Source: Ensifer oleiphilus (GTDB taxonomy: Bacteria > Pseudomonadota > Alphaproteobacteria > Rhizobiales > Rhizobiaceae). From it: DNA of 47,673 nt. The position numbers and the translations under genes were made by a program. Shown in pieces: positions 34,018-42,047 of this stretch; positions within the stretch are counted from its first letter, which is position 1, and every line of letters starts with the position of its first letter. The notes under the pieces are model-generated. The model saw only the letters and a list, made by a program, of their open reading frames with translations, was not told the origin of the DNA and did not search any database. The stretch lies in NCBI RefSeq assembly GCF_013371465.1, contig NZ_JABWDU010000002.1, forward strand, positions 427,898 to 475,570, read 5' to 3'.

Positions 34018-34312
34018 GGCTTGCCACCTCCCCGGCAAAATCGATCGTCGAGCCCAAGGCCATGGCCTGGGCCACATCGTTTTCAAGCCGCGCGCGAAAA
34101 GCGCGCTGCTCCGCGGTCGGCTCGGCCGTATCGGGAAGGTCGATCATCCGGGCAGGGCACGCCCTCGGTCGTGACCGGGCCCGACGCACGGAAGCGTCCG
34201 ACTCCAGAGGCCCGACCTCCGCAGGAACGCGCTGATCGGGCCACTCCTGCTTAAAGCGGCAACCGGAAAAATCGGCGTTGGAAGATGCGATTGACTGTTT
34301 GTTTCCGTTCAT
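34007..34312 (-). CDS. small hypothetical protein divergent from the repressor
   Basis: 101 residues, basic and partly disordered at first, with a C-terminal helix EPTAEQRAFRARLENDVAQA and IDFAGEVASHAA. The ATG lies inside the 34311-34333 operator, so the mRNA is nearly leaderless and the gene is probably shut off directly by the repressor. It is the first gene of the minus-strand operon with the DnaA-like gene (11-base overlap). No function recognised. Confidence 0.65.
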   Translation of the reverse strand: MNGNKQSIASSNADFSGCRFKQEWPDQRVPAEVGPLESDASVRRARSRPRACPARMIDLPDTAEPTAEQRAFRARLENDVAQAMALGSTIDFAGEVASHAA

Positions 34313-34362
34313 ATCCTATCAGTAATAGGATATCGTCCGTTTATCAAGAGGAAAAATCCTAT
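34311..34362. promoter_or_regulatory. repressor operator region (divergent promoter)
   Basis: A perfect inverted repeat has arms ATATCCTAT (34311-34319) and ATAGGATAT (34325-34333) around a 5-base spacer. A second palindrome, ATAGGATTTTTCCTCT on the minus strand, lies at 34347-34362, just upstream of the repressor gene. It matches 15 of 16 bases of the site at 35869-35884. Confidence 0.75.
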
Positions 34363-34397
34363 TGGACGCAGGAAGCGGAATCTGGGATGCCATTTCC

Positions 34398-35051
34398 ATG
34401 GATCAATTGCGGCGCCTTATCCGGGAAGCAGTCGATGCGAAGAGGACGACCTACAAGGATCTGTCCATCGCGATCGGGAAGAACCACGCCTATATCCAGC
34501 AGTTCGTCGAGCGCGAGAGCCCGCGCGAATTGCGCGAGCGTGATGTGCGCGCCATCACCGACCTGATCGGCACGACGCCGAACGCGGGAGAAGCCGGCCA
34601 GCCCCGCAACACCACCGGCTTCAATCCGCAGATCGTGCCCGGCGAGCAGCTCGTCGGCCATCGCGATCTGCCGATCTTCGTTGCCGCCCAGGGCGGCGAC
34701 GGCCACGTGATCGTCACGTTCGATGCGGTCGAATACGTCAAGCGCCCCTCGGTGCTCGAGGGCGTCAAGGGCGCCTACGGCATATACCTTACCGGCACCT
34801 CGATGATCCCGGCCTATGAGCCCGGCGACATGGCCCTGGTACACCCGCACCTGCCGCCGGCCCGCGACAAGGACGTCGTGCTCTATCACGTGCCGCCCGC
34901 CAACGATGCCGAGGCGATCATCAAGCGCCTGGTGTCGTTCAACGACCGGGAATGGACGCTGAAGCAGTACAATCCCCATCTGGAATTTACCGAGAGCCGG
35001 GTGGAGTGGTCCTTCTGCCACCGGGTCGTGGGCAAATACAGCGCCCGCTGA
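34398..35051 (+). CDS. XRE-family repressor with S24 (LexA-like) peptidase domain
   Basis: 217 residues. N-terminal helix-turn-helix around TTYKDLSIAIGKNHAYIQQF, linker, then a C-terminal S24 domain: YLTGTSMIPAYEPGDMALVH (Ser in GTSM), and IIKRLVSF supplying the catalytic lysine. This is the plan of phage CI-like repressors that cleave themselves when RecA is activated, but no classic Ala-Gly site is visible, only AAQGGDG ahead of the S24 domain. The first ATG with a GGGA site is chosen. It is divergent from a phage-type operon, and operators for it can be seen in its own promoter and at 35853-35884. Confidence 0.85.
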   Translation: MDQLRRLIREAVDAKRTTYKDLSIAIGKNHAYIQQFVERESPRELRERDVRAITDLIGTTPNAGEAGQPRNTTGFNPQIVPGEQLVGHRDLPIFVAAQGGDGHVIVTFDAVEYVKRPSVLEGVKGAYGIYLTGTSMIPAYEPGDMALVHPHLPPARDKDVVLYHVPPANDAEAIIKRLVSFNDREWTLKQYNPHLEFTESRVEWSFCHRVVGKYSAR

Positions 35052-35482
35052 CGCCGGGCACCATTGCCGGTCGGCGTTTACGCCTCAACTCCACGCCGCG
35101 ACAACCTGAAAAATAACAGCTTCCTGAAGACGGCCTCAGCCCTGACGCTGCGTGATGCGTCAGACGTCAACACCACAATGCACGTGGCGCCACGGGCGGC
35201 CGAAATCGACCCATATCTTCCCTGCAGAAAGCTGCCGCCCGACAAAAAAACCCGAGAACCGGCGCGGCCCTCGGGCTTTTGCTTGAACATGAAGGCGGGC
35301 AAACACGGGGCGCGGGGTTGCCAGCACGACATCCGGGAAGCCTCAAGGACGCCGGCTGACCCCAGCGCCCGGCCCACCGCCCTTTGCGCGACACACACCA
35401 CCACCCAGCCACCGAACACCGGCGACACGAATCGATAAACGGCTCCGGCCGGCAAAGCCGCCTCGTTCGATCGCCAATGCGC
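35052..35482. other. intergenic region with two hairpins
   Basis: About 431 bases. A 7-bp dyad CTGACGC/GCGTCAG lies at 35142-35163, and the repressor terminator lies at 35251-35280. Otherwise no gene is supported. Confidence 0.5.
35251..35280 (+). terminator. intrinsic terminator, possibly bidirectional
   Basis: CCCGAG (35251-35256) pairs with CTCGGG (35270-35275), followed by CTTTT on the plus strand. Seven A precede the stem, giving a T-run on the minus strand as well. It separates the repressor gene from the minus-strand gene at 35483. Confidence 0.75.
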
Positions 35483-35731
35483 CTATGCGGCCATGACCTC
35501 CTGCATATCCGACGGCAGGTCACCGCCGATGAAAAGGATGGTCGCATCCTCGAATTCACCGGTCGACAGATCCCCTGCCCGGCTGAATGCGACAACGCCC
35601 ACCTTGGTCGACGCCAGCCTTTCCGCCAGCCTGAGCGCGTGGTCTGCCCCGGTCGCCTGCACCGGAATGTCGGCGAGCAAGGCGCCCCGATTTCCCCGTG
35701 TGAAGCTCTGAACGACGAAGTAAGTGACCAT
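35483..35731 (-). CDS. small hypothetical protein
   Basis: 82 residues. Beta-alpha pattern: TYFVVQSFTRGNRGALLAD, then ADHALRLAERLASTKVGVVA and FEDATILFIGGDLPSD. This resembles small rhizobial proteins of unknown role found in prophage-type DNA. GAGAGGA precedes the ATG. It is divergent from the 35968 gene and shares the operator cluster at 35853-35884. Confidence 0.72.
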   Translation of the reverse strand: MVTYFVVQSFTRGNRGALLADIPVQATGADHALRLAERLASTKVGVVAFSRAGDLSTGEFEDATILFIGGDLPSDMQEVMAA

Positions 35732-35852
35732 GTCATGTTCCTCTCTGCCACCTGCAATGGCAGCTCCAAGCTGACTCAATCCCCCGAACAAAACAAGAAC
35801 AAACTGGAGGATATCGACAGCTCCGTCAGAAAAATCCTGCCGCGCGTACATT

Positions 35853-35884
35853 TCCTATTGACCAAGATATAGGATTTTTCCTAT
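35853..35884. promoter_or_regulatory. second operator cluster for the S24 repressor
   Basis: Half-sites TCCTAT (35853-35858), ATAGGA (35869-35874) and TCCTAT (35879-35884) occur in order. The last two make the palindrome ATAGGATTTTTCCTAT, which is nearly identical to 34347-34362 read on the other strand. It lies between two divergent small genes. Confidence 0.72.
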
Positions 35885-35967
35885 CATGACTTTACCAATC
35901 GAAACAAGGGAAGCCGGATCCGCAACGCCTCCTGGGCCCGTGCCGCCTGCTTCGCCAGGGAGAAGGC

Positions 35968-36399
35968 ATGAAAGTGACATCGACACGGGAAAGCAAACCT
36001 GCCGCCCCTCTCACCCAGAGCCGCGAGATCATTCTTGCGGTCACCACGCTCGGGCGCGGCCATTTCATCGAGGAAAGCGATTGCTTCGGCACCACCTTTG
36101 CCACCGCCGCCGAATGGCTGAAGGTCCATGACGGCGAACACGCCACCAGGCTCATCCGCTTCGATCTCGACGCCTTGCACGGCGAGGACATCTCCGAAAC
36201 CATCGCCGACGCCTGGCTCGACGATTTCGATCGCACGCCGGATGACCAGCACCTGTTGCCCGCCTTCGTGCGCACGTCGCAGGCCTGGGAGCGCTGGTGC
36301 GCGGATTTCGAGGCGACGCCCGACGGCCATCGCCAGGCCGTCCCCTTCTGCCAAACGGGCCATGGCACGCTCAACCACCGCCAGCAGTTCGGAGCTTAG
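35968..36399 (+). CDS. hypothetical protein under operator cluster 2
   Basis: 143 residues, mixed alpha/beta: SREIILAVTTLGRGHFIEES, CFGTTFATAAEWLKVHDGEH, a LIRFDLDALHG strand, and a C-terminus FVRTSQAWERWCADFEATP. AGGGAGAAG precedes the ATG. Another ATG, at 35886, directly follows the operator and opens a different frame of about 80 codons that overlaps this gene; it may be a leader only. No family recognised. Confidence 0.7.
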   Translation: MKVTSTRESKPAAPLTQSREIILAVTTLGRGHFIEESDCFGTTFATAAEWLKVHDGEHATRLIRFDLDALHGEDISETIADAWLDDFDRTPDDQHLLPAFVRTSQAWERWCADFEATPDGHRQAVPFCQTGHGTLNHRQQFGA

Positions 36400-36405
36400 G
36401 CCCTG

Positions 36406-36642
36406 ATGGATATCCCGCTCGACAAATCCGCCCTCTTCGCCGCCATGGAAGCCTTCTGGCAAACGGAAGCTGGCAACGACAAGGGCGTCGAAGCGGCGAT
36501 CACAGCCTATCTCGACCGCATGGGCCTGGCCCCCTTCAACGAGATGGCCGCCCGCAGGCGCGCAGCCCTTGCCGCAGCCACCGCCCGGGTGCCGGAAAGC
36601 GGACAGCACGGCCGTGGTCGCCAGCTCGCGCCAACTGTTTGA
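36406..36642 (+). CDS. small hypothetical helical protein
   Basis: 78 residues, mainly helical (KSALFAAMEAFWQTEAGNDK, GVEAAITAYLDRMGLAPF, EMAARRRAALAAATAR). It starts six bases after the 35968 gene stop and is probably cotranscribed with it. Function unknown. The long minus-strand frame at 35884-36666 that crosses both genes is rejected as a shadow. Confidence 0.68.
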   Translation: MDIPLDKSALFAAMEAFWQTEAGNDKGVEAAITAYLDRMGLAPFNEMAARRRAALAAATARVPESGQHGRGRQLAPTV

Positions 36643-36688
36643 TCGCATGCCCGAACAATCAGCCATGGCAAAACGGACGATCGACCCT

Positions 36689-36854
36689 TAGAGCGCTTCA
36701 ATTCTGAACGAAAGCGATTCTGTTGGCTGAATTTCCACCATTCCCGGCGGCGACCGTCTCGACCGTAGCTTCTGCTGCGCTCTTCGCCAACCGCATTGGT
36801 CCTGGCCTAAGTTCCTTCCGGCAGAATGCTTCCGTTCAAAGGTGAAGCGCTCTA
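36689..36854. repeat. 166-bp inverted-repeat element
   Basis: Perfect outer arms TAGAGCGCTTCA and TGAAGCGCTCTA. Inner arms continue the dyad (TTCTGAACGAAAGCGATTCTG against CAGAATGCTTCCGTTCAAAG). It carries no coding frame. MITE-like or an intergenic palindromic mosaic element. Confidence 0.8.
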
Positions 36855-36928
36855 AAGCTGAAAATCCCTGTACCCGCGACAGGGGCAGATTGATATGCGC
36901 CTCAGCGCAATTGTACTTGGAATCGTTG

Positions 36929-37360
36929 ATGAAAATCAGAAGCGCCACCCTTGCCGACGTCGACACTTTGGTCGCCCTCGATACGATTGCTGCTCACGAT
37001 CCCGAGCGCCGGCACCATATCAGGTCGTGGATCGAGGCTGGGTGCTGTTACGTCGTCGAGACGAGCGGCTCCGTCGGAGCCTATGGCGTCTTGGCCTACC
37101 ATTTCTTCGGAAACGGATTCGTCGAAATGATCATGGTCGCGGAGCGCTTTCGTCGCCGGGGCCTTGGTATGGCGCTCGTCAAACATTTCACAGCCGTCTG
37201 CTCAACGCCCAAGCTCTTTGCGTCGACAAACCTGTCCAACCGGCACATGCAAGAACTCTTGTGCGCCGCCGGCTTTTGCACCAGCGGCTACATCGACAAC
37301 CTTGACGAAAACGACCCCGAAATCGTCTTCTGTTTTCATGCGACGCAGTTGCGCAGCTGA
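36929..37360 (+). CDS. GNAT family N-acetyltransferase
   Basis: 143 residues with the GNAT order: start strand KIRSATLADVDTLVALDTIA, the YVVETSGSVGAYGVLAYHFF core strands, then the acetyl-CoA loop VAERFRRRGLGMALVKHF and FASTNLSNRHMQELLCAAGF. The longer frame from 36842 starts inside the inverted-repeat element, so the ATG at 36929 is preferred. The target amine (protein N-terminus, amino acid or antibiotic) is not evident. It is transcribed in the same direction as the following immunity-like gene. Confidence 0.85.
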   Translation: MKIRSATLADVDTLVALDTIAAHDPERRHHIRSWIEAGCCYVVETSGSVGAYGVLAYHFFGNGFVEMIMVAERFRRRGLGMALVKHFTAVCSTPKLFASTNLSNRHMQELLCAAGFCTSGYIDNLDENDPEIVFCFHATQLRS

Positions 37361-37529
37361 TGCCCGATCCGTGAGTTGATAGCTCAAGACGTATAAGATG
37401 CGCTGGCATCACAGTGCCGGAATGCATCTTCATCTTGCGGATACCTTTTGCACCCGGTCGCAAGACCATCGCCCCAAGGCGGTCGGCGACATTCTTAAAC
37501 GAGAGCCCTTCGCACGCGGAAAGCAGAAG

Positions 37530-38063
37530 ATGCCCGCCGAAACGCACACGCCGCTTTTGAACGAGGAAGATTTGCGCCAAATCGCGCGCTGGGCTGCCGC
37601 TTGCGCCGAACGCGCCCTGCCCCTTTTCGAGGCGAAGGCCCGTGGTGATACCCGCCCGCGCGCCGCACTTTTAGCCATCGCCACCTTTGCGCAGGGCGGC
37701 GCGCGAACCTCAGCACTGCGCAAGCTTGCCTGGGCGGCCGGTCAGTCAGCGCGTGAGGTCGGCGATCCCGCAGCCTCGGCCGCCGCCCGCGCGGCAATGG
37801 CTGCCGCCGGATCCGCCTACACGCATCCGATCGCAACCCCTCATCAGGTCAATCATATCCTCGGGCCGGCCGCCTACGCCGCGCGAGCCGTAGCGCTCGC
37901 CGCCGACGACCCGTCCGGCATGCTTGAAGCGGAGATCCGCTGGGCAACCTCGCAGGCGTCGCCGGAAGTCCGCCAGATCGTGCAGCGCATGCCGGCGCGC
38001 GCGCCGAGCAACGGTCAGTTCCATGCGCTGCTCTACCGGCTTGATACCGGCCTGCGCACATGA
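37530..38063 (+). CDS. putative immunity protein (Imm-5-like family)
   Basis: 177 residues, nearly all alpha-helical. LRQIARWAAACAERALPLFE and a DTRPRAALLAIATFAQGG stretch, followed by AASAAARAAMAAAGSAY and HQVNHILGPAAYAARAVAL, resemble the family annotated as putative immunity protein, once mislabelled exonuclease SbcC. Its genetic role in most genomes is uncertain. The last codons overlap the start of the C39-like protease by four bases (ATGA), so the two proteins are translated together. No toxin domain is seen nearby. Confidence 0.65.
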   Translation: MPAETHTPLLNEEDLRQIARWAAACAERALPLFEAKARGDTRPRAALLAIATFAQGGARTSALRKLAWAAGQSAREVGDPAASAAARAAMAAAGSAYTHPIATPHQVNHILGPAAYAARAVALAADDPSGMLEAEIRWATSQASPEVRQIVQRMPARAPSNGQFHALLYRLDTGLRT

Positions 38064-38719
38064 CAACAGTTCCATCGGCATCCGACAGAGAAAGCGGCAT
38101 GGAAATTGTAGATTGCACCGTCCCCTATTTCAGCCAATGGGAAAGCCCTGAGATGACATTGGCGGTTCTGTCGGAGGGCGCGCGGGCGCTTCACCGCGAT
38201 CCGCTCTGGCGCAATTCGGGCGCCGAGACCATTGAGGAATATGCGCGCTGGGCGGTGAATGTCTGCGGCATGGCCTGCCTGAAGATGATCCTGGCCGCGC
38301 GCGGCGAGTTGCATCCCATTCTGTCGCTGGCGCGCGGCTGCACGGACTACGGCGGCTATTTCGTCAACCAGGCCGACGCCTCGATCAAGGGGCTGATCTA
38401 TGCTCCCTTCGTGACCTATGTCAGCGAGCGCTTCGGGCTTGGCGCCCAAACGCTGACGAATATCCCGACGGCGGACATTCCCGAGGTGCTTTCCGCACAC
38501 AGCTTCTTCATCGCCTCGGTCAGCAGCGCAATCCGCTGGCCCGAGCGCGAACCGCCGTCGAAAGGCGGCCATCTCGTGCTGGTCACGGCCGCCTCACGGC
38601 AGACTATTCGCTTTCACAATCCTTCCGGCCATGACCGCGCCAATCAGGCCGATGTCGTCATGCCGCTTTCCACCTTCGACCGGTTCTTTGCCAATCGTGG
38701 TATCGCCGTCAGCTTCTGA
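38060..38719 (+). CDS. C39-like cysteine protease domain protein
   Basis: 219 residues. Papain-like order of catalytic residues: Cys in VNVCGMACLKMILAARG, His in GGHLVLVTA, and Asn/Asp in FHNPSGHDRANQ, as in C39-like peptidases. No ABC transporter or leader peptide follows, and no signal peptide is seen, so bacteriocin export is unlikely. Start coupled to the upstream immunity-like gene; an alternative ATG lies at 38099 (MEIVDCTVPYFSQW). Either a protease or an inactive relative. Target unknown. Confidence 0.78.
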   Translation: MTTVPSASDRESGMEIVDCTVPYFSQWESPEMTLAVLSEGARALHRDPLWRNSGAETIEEYARWAVNVCGMACLKMILAARGELHPILSLARGCTDYGGYFVNQADASIKGLIYAPFVTYVSERFGLGAQTLTNIPTADIPEVLSAHSFFIASVSSAIRWPEREPPSKGGHLVLVTAASRQTIRFHNPSGHDRANQADVVMPLSTFDRFFANRGIAVSF

Positions 38720-38735
38720 TGGCGCGATGCGCGCC

Positions 38736-38842
38736 CAGAGCATGTCGCGCAAAAGTGTGCCGCGGTTTTGCGATAACGACATGCGCAAAAACAAGAACTT
38801 AAAGCGCGCCAAGCGATTCTCAAAGATCGCGACGCGCTTTAA
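38736..38842. repeat. RIME-type intergenic repeat, copy B
   Basis: About 107 bases closely similar to 14698-14804, with the shared blocks gtgtgccgcggttttgcgat, ttaaagcgcgccaagcga and gcgacgcgcttta. It lies between the protease and the next plus-strand gene. Open minus-strand frames through it are spurious. Confidence 0.8.
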
Positions 38843-38921
38843 GTACCCAATAAAGGCAGGCAGCATTCATCCGCAGAAATGCTAATAATCAAGCGGGGCA
38901 GCAATAGAGGGGAGTTGTTCG

Positions 38922-39326
38922 ATGCCGCGCCTAGCACAATTGTACTTCAAGACCGCGATCATCTTTCTGATCATCGGCATAGCCATGGGCCTTCATATGG
39001 CCATCGGCCAGGATCACAGCGCGATCGGCGCCCATGCGCACGCAAACCTTCTGGGATGGGTGACGATGGCGATCTTCGGTGGCTATCACGCGCTGAACCC
39101 AGCCAAGGCGCAAAGGCGTCTGGCGATGATCCAGTACTGCGTCTACACCGGCGGCGTCGCACTGCTGGTGCCCTCGCTTTATCTGATGCTCACCGGAAGC
39201 CCGCAGTTGGAGCCGTTGGTCGCCATCGCGTCGATCATCGTCTTCATCGGCGTCTTGCTGTTCGCCGCCATCATTTTCGCCAGCAGCGAGACCGTTTCGC
39301 GCTCGACGGCCGTGCCGTCGCGCTAG
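38922..39326 (+). CDS. small membrane protein resembling heme-copper oxidase subunit I N-terminus
   Basis: 134 residues, about four membrane helices. The first helices read YFKTAIIFLIIGIAMGLHMA, then HAHANLLGWVTMAIFGGYHA, with closely spaced His residues like the start of CcoN/NorB-type subunit I. Later helices diverge and the protein is far too short for an oxidase. It may be a haem-binding or cation-conducting relative. GGGAG precedes the ATG. No oxidase partners nearby. Confidence 0.75.
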   Translation: MPRLAQLYFKTAIIFLIIGIAMGLHMAIGQDHSAIGAHAHANLLGWVTMAIFGGYHALNPAKAQRRLAMIQYCVYTGGVALLVPSLYLMLTGSPQLEPLVAIASIIVFIGVLLFAAIIFASSETVSRSTAVPSR

Positions 39327-39676
39327 CCACAGACGCGAGCAATCGCTCCATCGGCTTGGCAAGGCCGGGCGTTCTCTGTTGAGCGCCCGCTTCCAGGTCG
39401 CGGTGCGTCGCATTGTCGACCGCAAGGTCGGTCTCGGTGCCATCCTTCATCCTCCTCTCCACCTGGGCGCCGTCGTTCCGACGAGATGACGCGCCCGCCG
39501 GCAGATTCACCGTGTCCGACAGCAAAAACAAGGACAAGGCCCGCCGCGCAGACGTGCCCACCGGTCTTGCCGGCCGACGGCTTGCGGGAGGTCGCCACGT
39601 GCTTGACGCCGACAAGGTCCCCTCGACACCTCCCGAAACTTGGCGCAATCTGAAGGTTGATGTTCGAGAGGATTTC
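39327..39676. other. intergenic region without a supported gene
   Basis: About 350 bases. The plus frame of the next gene stays open through it, and a GTG at about 39512 (VSDSKNKDKARRADVP) could give a longer protein, but no ribosome site supports it. Confidence 0.4.
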
Positions 39677-40165
39677 ATGATCAGGTTTACGCGAAAGAGT
39701 GGAACCCCTTTGGATCTCGAGGCGAGCCAGGTGCTGCGCATCCGCAAGACGGATCCGCGCCTCGACGACGATCTCGGCAACACGCTGATCAATGCCGGCC
39801 AGACCTTTTTCGTTCAGGAAGACTCGACGGCCGTCGCCGCCGCCGTCAAGGCCGAGCTGCCGTCGCTCTATCGTTTCACCCACCGCCTGGGCGCACCGGT
39901 CTGGATCAATGTGCATGCGGCCAAGGGGCCGATGCCGCTGGCACCCAACCACCATGTGCCCGGCCTCAGCTCGTCACTCGATATCGGCGGCAAGCGCCAA
40001 TATGTCCGCGAAAGCCCGGAAGAGGTCAGAAGCGCGATCGCGGCCGCCGGCGGCGATGTCCAGCCGATCCCCGAAGAGGGTCTCTGGGTCCAGGGAAGAG
40101 AGACGCTGCGGGAAATTCTCGGGAGCCTGGAGGCCTGGGACGAAGAACTCTCGACGCTGGAATAG
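39677..40165 (+). CDS. hypothetical protein
   Basis: 162 residues, soluble, mixed alpha/beta. The start MIRFTRKSGTPLDLEASQ with GAGAGGA upstream is strong. Then TLINAGQTFFVQEDSTAVAA, LYRFTHRLGAPVWINVHAA and VRESPEEVRSAIAAAGGD. No known family was recognised. Two overlapping long minus-strand frames are shadows. A strong terminator follows 186 bases later. Confidence 0.7.
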   Translation: MIRFTRKSGTPLDLEASQVLRIRKTDPRLDDDLGNTLINAGQTFFVQEDSTAVAAAVKAELPSLYRFTHRLGAPVWINVHAAKGPMPLAPNHHVPGLSSSLDIGGKRQYVRESPEEVRSAIAAAGGDVQPIPEEGLWVQGRETLREILGSLEAWDEELSTLE

Positions 40166-40350
40166 CAGCACCCGGCACCTTCCGCAGCGCGCCCCGGCCG
40201 CACCCGCCCTATTTATTTCATCAAGCGTACCGGAATCGCCGAATCGGACCTTCCCCAGCCCAAGGGCGGCATAGTATTTACCGTACCGCGCAGTACGTTC
40301 CTTTATGGACTGCGCTTCCCCGCACCTGAGCCATTTTGGGTGCTTGCTTG

Positions 40351-40374
40351 CCCCGCCATCGCGCGGGGCTTTTT
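40351..40374 (+). terminator. intrinsic terminator
   Basis: CCCCGC (40351-40356) pairs with GCGGGG (40363-40368), followed by CTTTTTC. It closes the 39677 transcription unit on the plus strand and faces the minus-strand 40463 gene. Confidence 0.8.
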
Positions 40375-40462
40375 CTTCCGCGGCAGAGCCCTCGGCCCGG
40401 ACCCTTCGGCCCAGAGCCTTTCCGGGAAAGCTTGCGCGACTTCGCCCTTGGGCGAGAACGCT

Positions 40463-40864
40463 CTAATCGACCTTGAAGACGTCATCGCCGACGAAGACGA
40501 TCACATATTGACCATCGGCAACCGGCTCCCGCGCCCACTCAGAAAGCTGCTGCGAATAAGGCTCGCTTTTCCAGATATCGGGAAAGTCCGGATCGACCAG
40601 CACCGTGATCTGCGGCCCCTGTCTATAGATCATCATGTGCGAGCGCGCTGGATCCCATTCGGGTCCGAGCCGCTCGTCCGTCATCCAAAGACAGAAAAAA
40701 TCGCGGCAAAGCTGCGGCCTGAAATCATAGATCCGGCAGCCATGCCCCTCGATACAGTTCTCACACCACGCATTGGCCGGCTTTGCCAGCGCATCGATAT
40801 CGGGCAGCCGGCAACAGAGTGTGCAGGCGCCGCAGGCGCGATCGGCAAGTGAGATCTCATTCAT
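40463..40864 (-). CDS. cysteine-cluster protein (YkgJ-like)
   Basis: 133 residues. The cysteine pattern CGACTLCCRLP, then CENCIEGHGCRIYDFRPQLCRDFFC, is the CxxCxxCC plus CxxC type of the YkgJ/UPF0153 family, which binds zinc or iron-sulfur clusters. The rest is short and beta-rich (YRQGPQITVLVDPDFPDIW). Cytoplasmic. Function unknown in detail. It lies apart from other genes and shares no operon. Confidence 0.85.
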   Translation of the reverse strand: MNEISLADRACGACTLCCRLPDIDALAKPANAWCENCIEGHGCRIYDFRPQLCRDFFCLWMTDERLGPEWDPARSHMMIYRQGPQITVLVDPDFPDIWKSEPYSQQLSEWAREPVADGQYVIVFVGDDVFKVD

Positions 40865-41008
40865 GCGCGCGTCCGTACCATCTCGCTCACGGACGCGACA
40901 GAAAATTCGATCTTATGCCCGCGCAGCTATGCGCCCGCGGGACAAGGGCAGACGCTGCGCAAGGCAAAAACCGTCGGCCTCGCCACCCTCCTGGCCATGC
41001 CGCATACG

Positions 41009-41182
41009 TCAGACGATGGCGCTTCCGGCCATGAACGCCAGTACCAGGAAGATCAGGAAGACGATCAGGGCGATGTAAAAGAGGATCTTGGCGATGCCGG
41101 CCGTCGCCGCCGAAACGCCGGAAAAGCCGAGAAACCCGGCGATCAATGAAACCACGAAGAAGATAAGTGCCCATTTCAGCAT
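41009..41182 (-). CDS. DUF1328 (UPF0391) membrane protein
   Basis: 57 residues read directly from the minus strand ([20 protein letters not shown], then [20 protein letters not shown]). Two membrane helices of the UPF0391/DUF1328 family (YtjA-like). Length and sequence are typical and complete. Function unknown; related proteins are linked to envelope stress and stationary phase. The ATG at 41182 has no strong ribosome site visible. Confidence 0.88.
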   Translation of the reverse strand: MLKWALIFFVVSLIAGFLGFSGVSAATAGIAKILFYIALIVFLIFLVLAFMAGSAIV

Positions 41183-41384
41183 CGCGATACCCCTGTTTTC
41201 AGTTGTCGCTACGGAAAGTCGAATCCGGGCAAAAGGTTCCCGCCCGCGTGGCAGCGCCGCTAGGAACCTATCGTCTCGACCTGGTATTAGTCAGCAATCG
41301 GGACCGATACTCAGATAAGGCTAATGTCCCGGCACGGCCCTGCATTGTAGGATGCGCCCGTTGGTTGCGACCTTGGGGGCGGCA

Positions 41385-42047
41385 ATGTTTCTGCAACGAA
41401 CCGAAATTCGCGAACCGACGATCGAGATCAGGGAGTTTGCGGGCGAAGGCAAGGTCGAAATCGACGAGCGCATCCTTTTCGACGACAAGGATTCGCATAT
41501 CGTTGTCCTCCTGGAGATCCTGGCTGGCGACGTAACCTTCACGCTGCGCGGGCCGGAAGTCGAAAACCTGGCCAAGGGCTCCGATGATCGCGTGCGGCTC
41601 TATGTCATGCCTCCCGCCCGCCGGGCCTATGATGCCTTTCTGGAGATCCGCGCCAGGGCCGGCAGCCGGTTTCGCGCGATGATCGCCCGCATCGGCAGCG
41701 CTTTTGCCGCCGCCTCCAGTGAATTGCCCTGCCGCGCCTGCAAGCAGATTTGCAAGCTCCTGGTGTCCACCGTGCTTGCCACCGTCGGCGTTGCCGACCT
41801 GCAAGACCTCACCCCGGGCGACCTCCTGCAGATCACCGCCGAGCAGTCATATGAACTCGACGAGGGGCTCGGTCATGCCGGCATCCACGGCCCGCTGGCC
41901 GAGGGCCCGATCGGAACGTTCCTTGCCCTGTTTGCAGACAACGTCAGGAGCGTTGTCTGGTCCTCATTGCAGACTGCGCAGCAAGTCTTCCAGCCCTCCG
42001 ACAGGATCTACACATTCGCCTGCAGACGCCTCGGTAGCTGCCCCTGA
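41385..42047 (+). CDS. hypothetical protein
   Basis: 220 residues, mixed alpha/beta. TEIREPTIEIREFAGEGKVE, FDDKDSHIVVLLEILAGDVT and RLYVMPPARRAYDAFLEIRA are coherent. The C-terminal half has cysteines (PCRACKQICKLL) and is less regular. GGGGGCGG precedes the ATG. A minus-strand open frame (41268-41804) covers the same span but looks like a shadow with Gly/His runs. Function unknown. Confidence 0.6.
   Translation: MFLQRTEIREPTIEIREFAGEGKVEIDERILFDDKDSHIVVLLEILAGDVTFTLRGPEVENLAKGSDDRVRLYVMPPARRAYDAFLEIRARAGSRFRAMIARIGSAFAAASSELPCRACKQICKLLVSTVLATVGVADLQDLTPGDLLQITAEQSYELDEGLGHAGIHGPLAEGPIGTFLALFADNVRSVVWSSLQTAQQVFQPSDRIYTFACRRLGSCP

Noticed and set aside
33034-34254. 406-codon open frame on the plus strand
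   Set aside because: Antisense to the DnaA-like and neighbouring minus-strand genes; Arg/Pro-rich shadow.
35884-36666. 260-codon open frame on the minus strand
   Set aside because: Crosses two better-supported plus-strand genes with ribosome sites.
41268-41804. 178-codon open frame on the minus strand
   Set aside because: Overlaps the 41385 gene, which has more protein-like composition.
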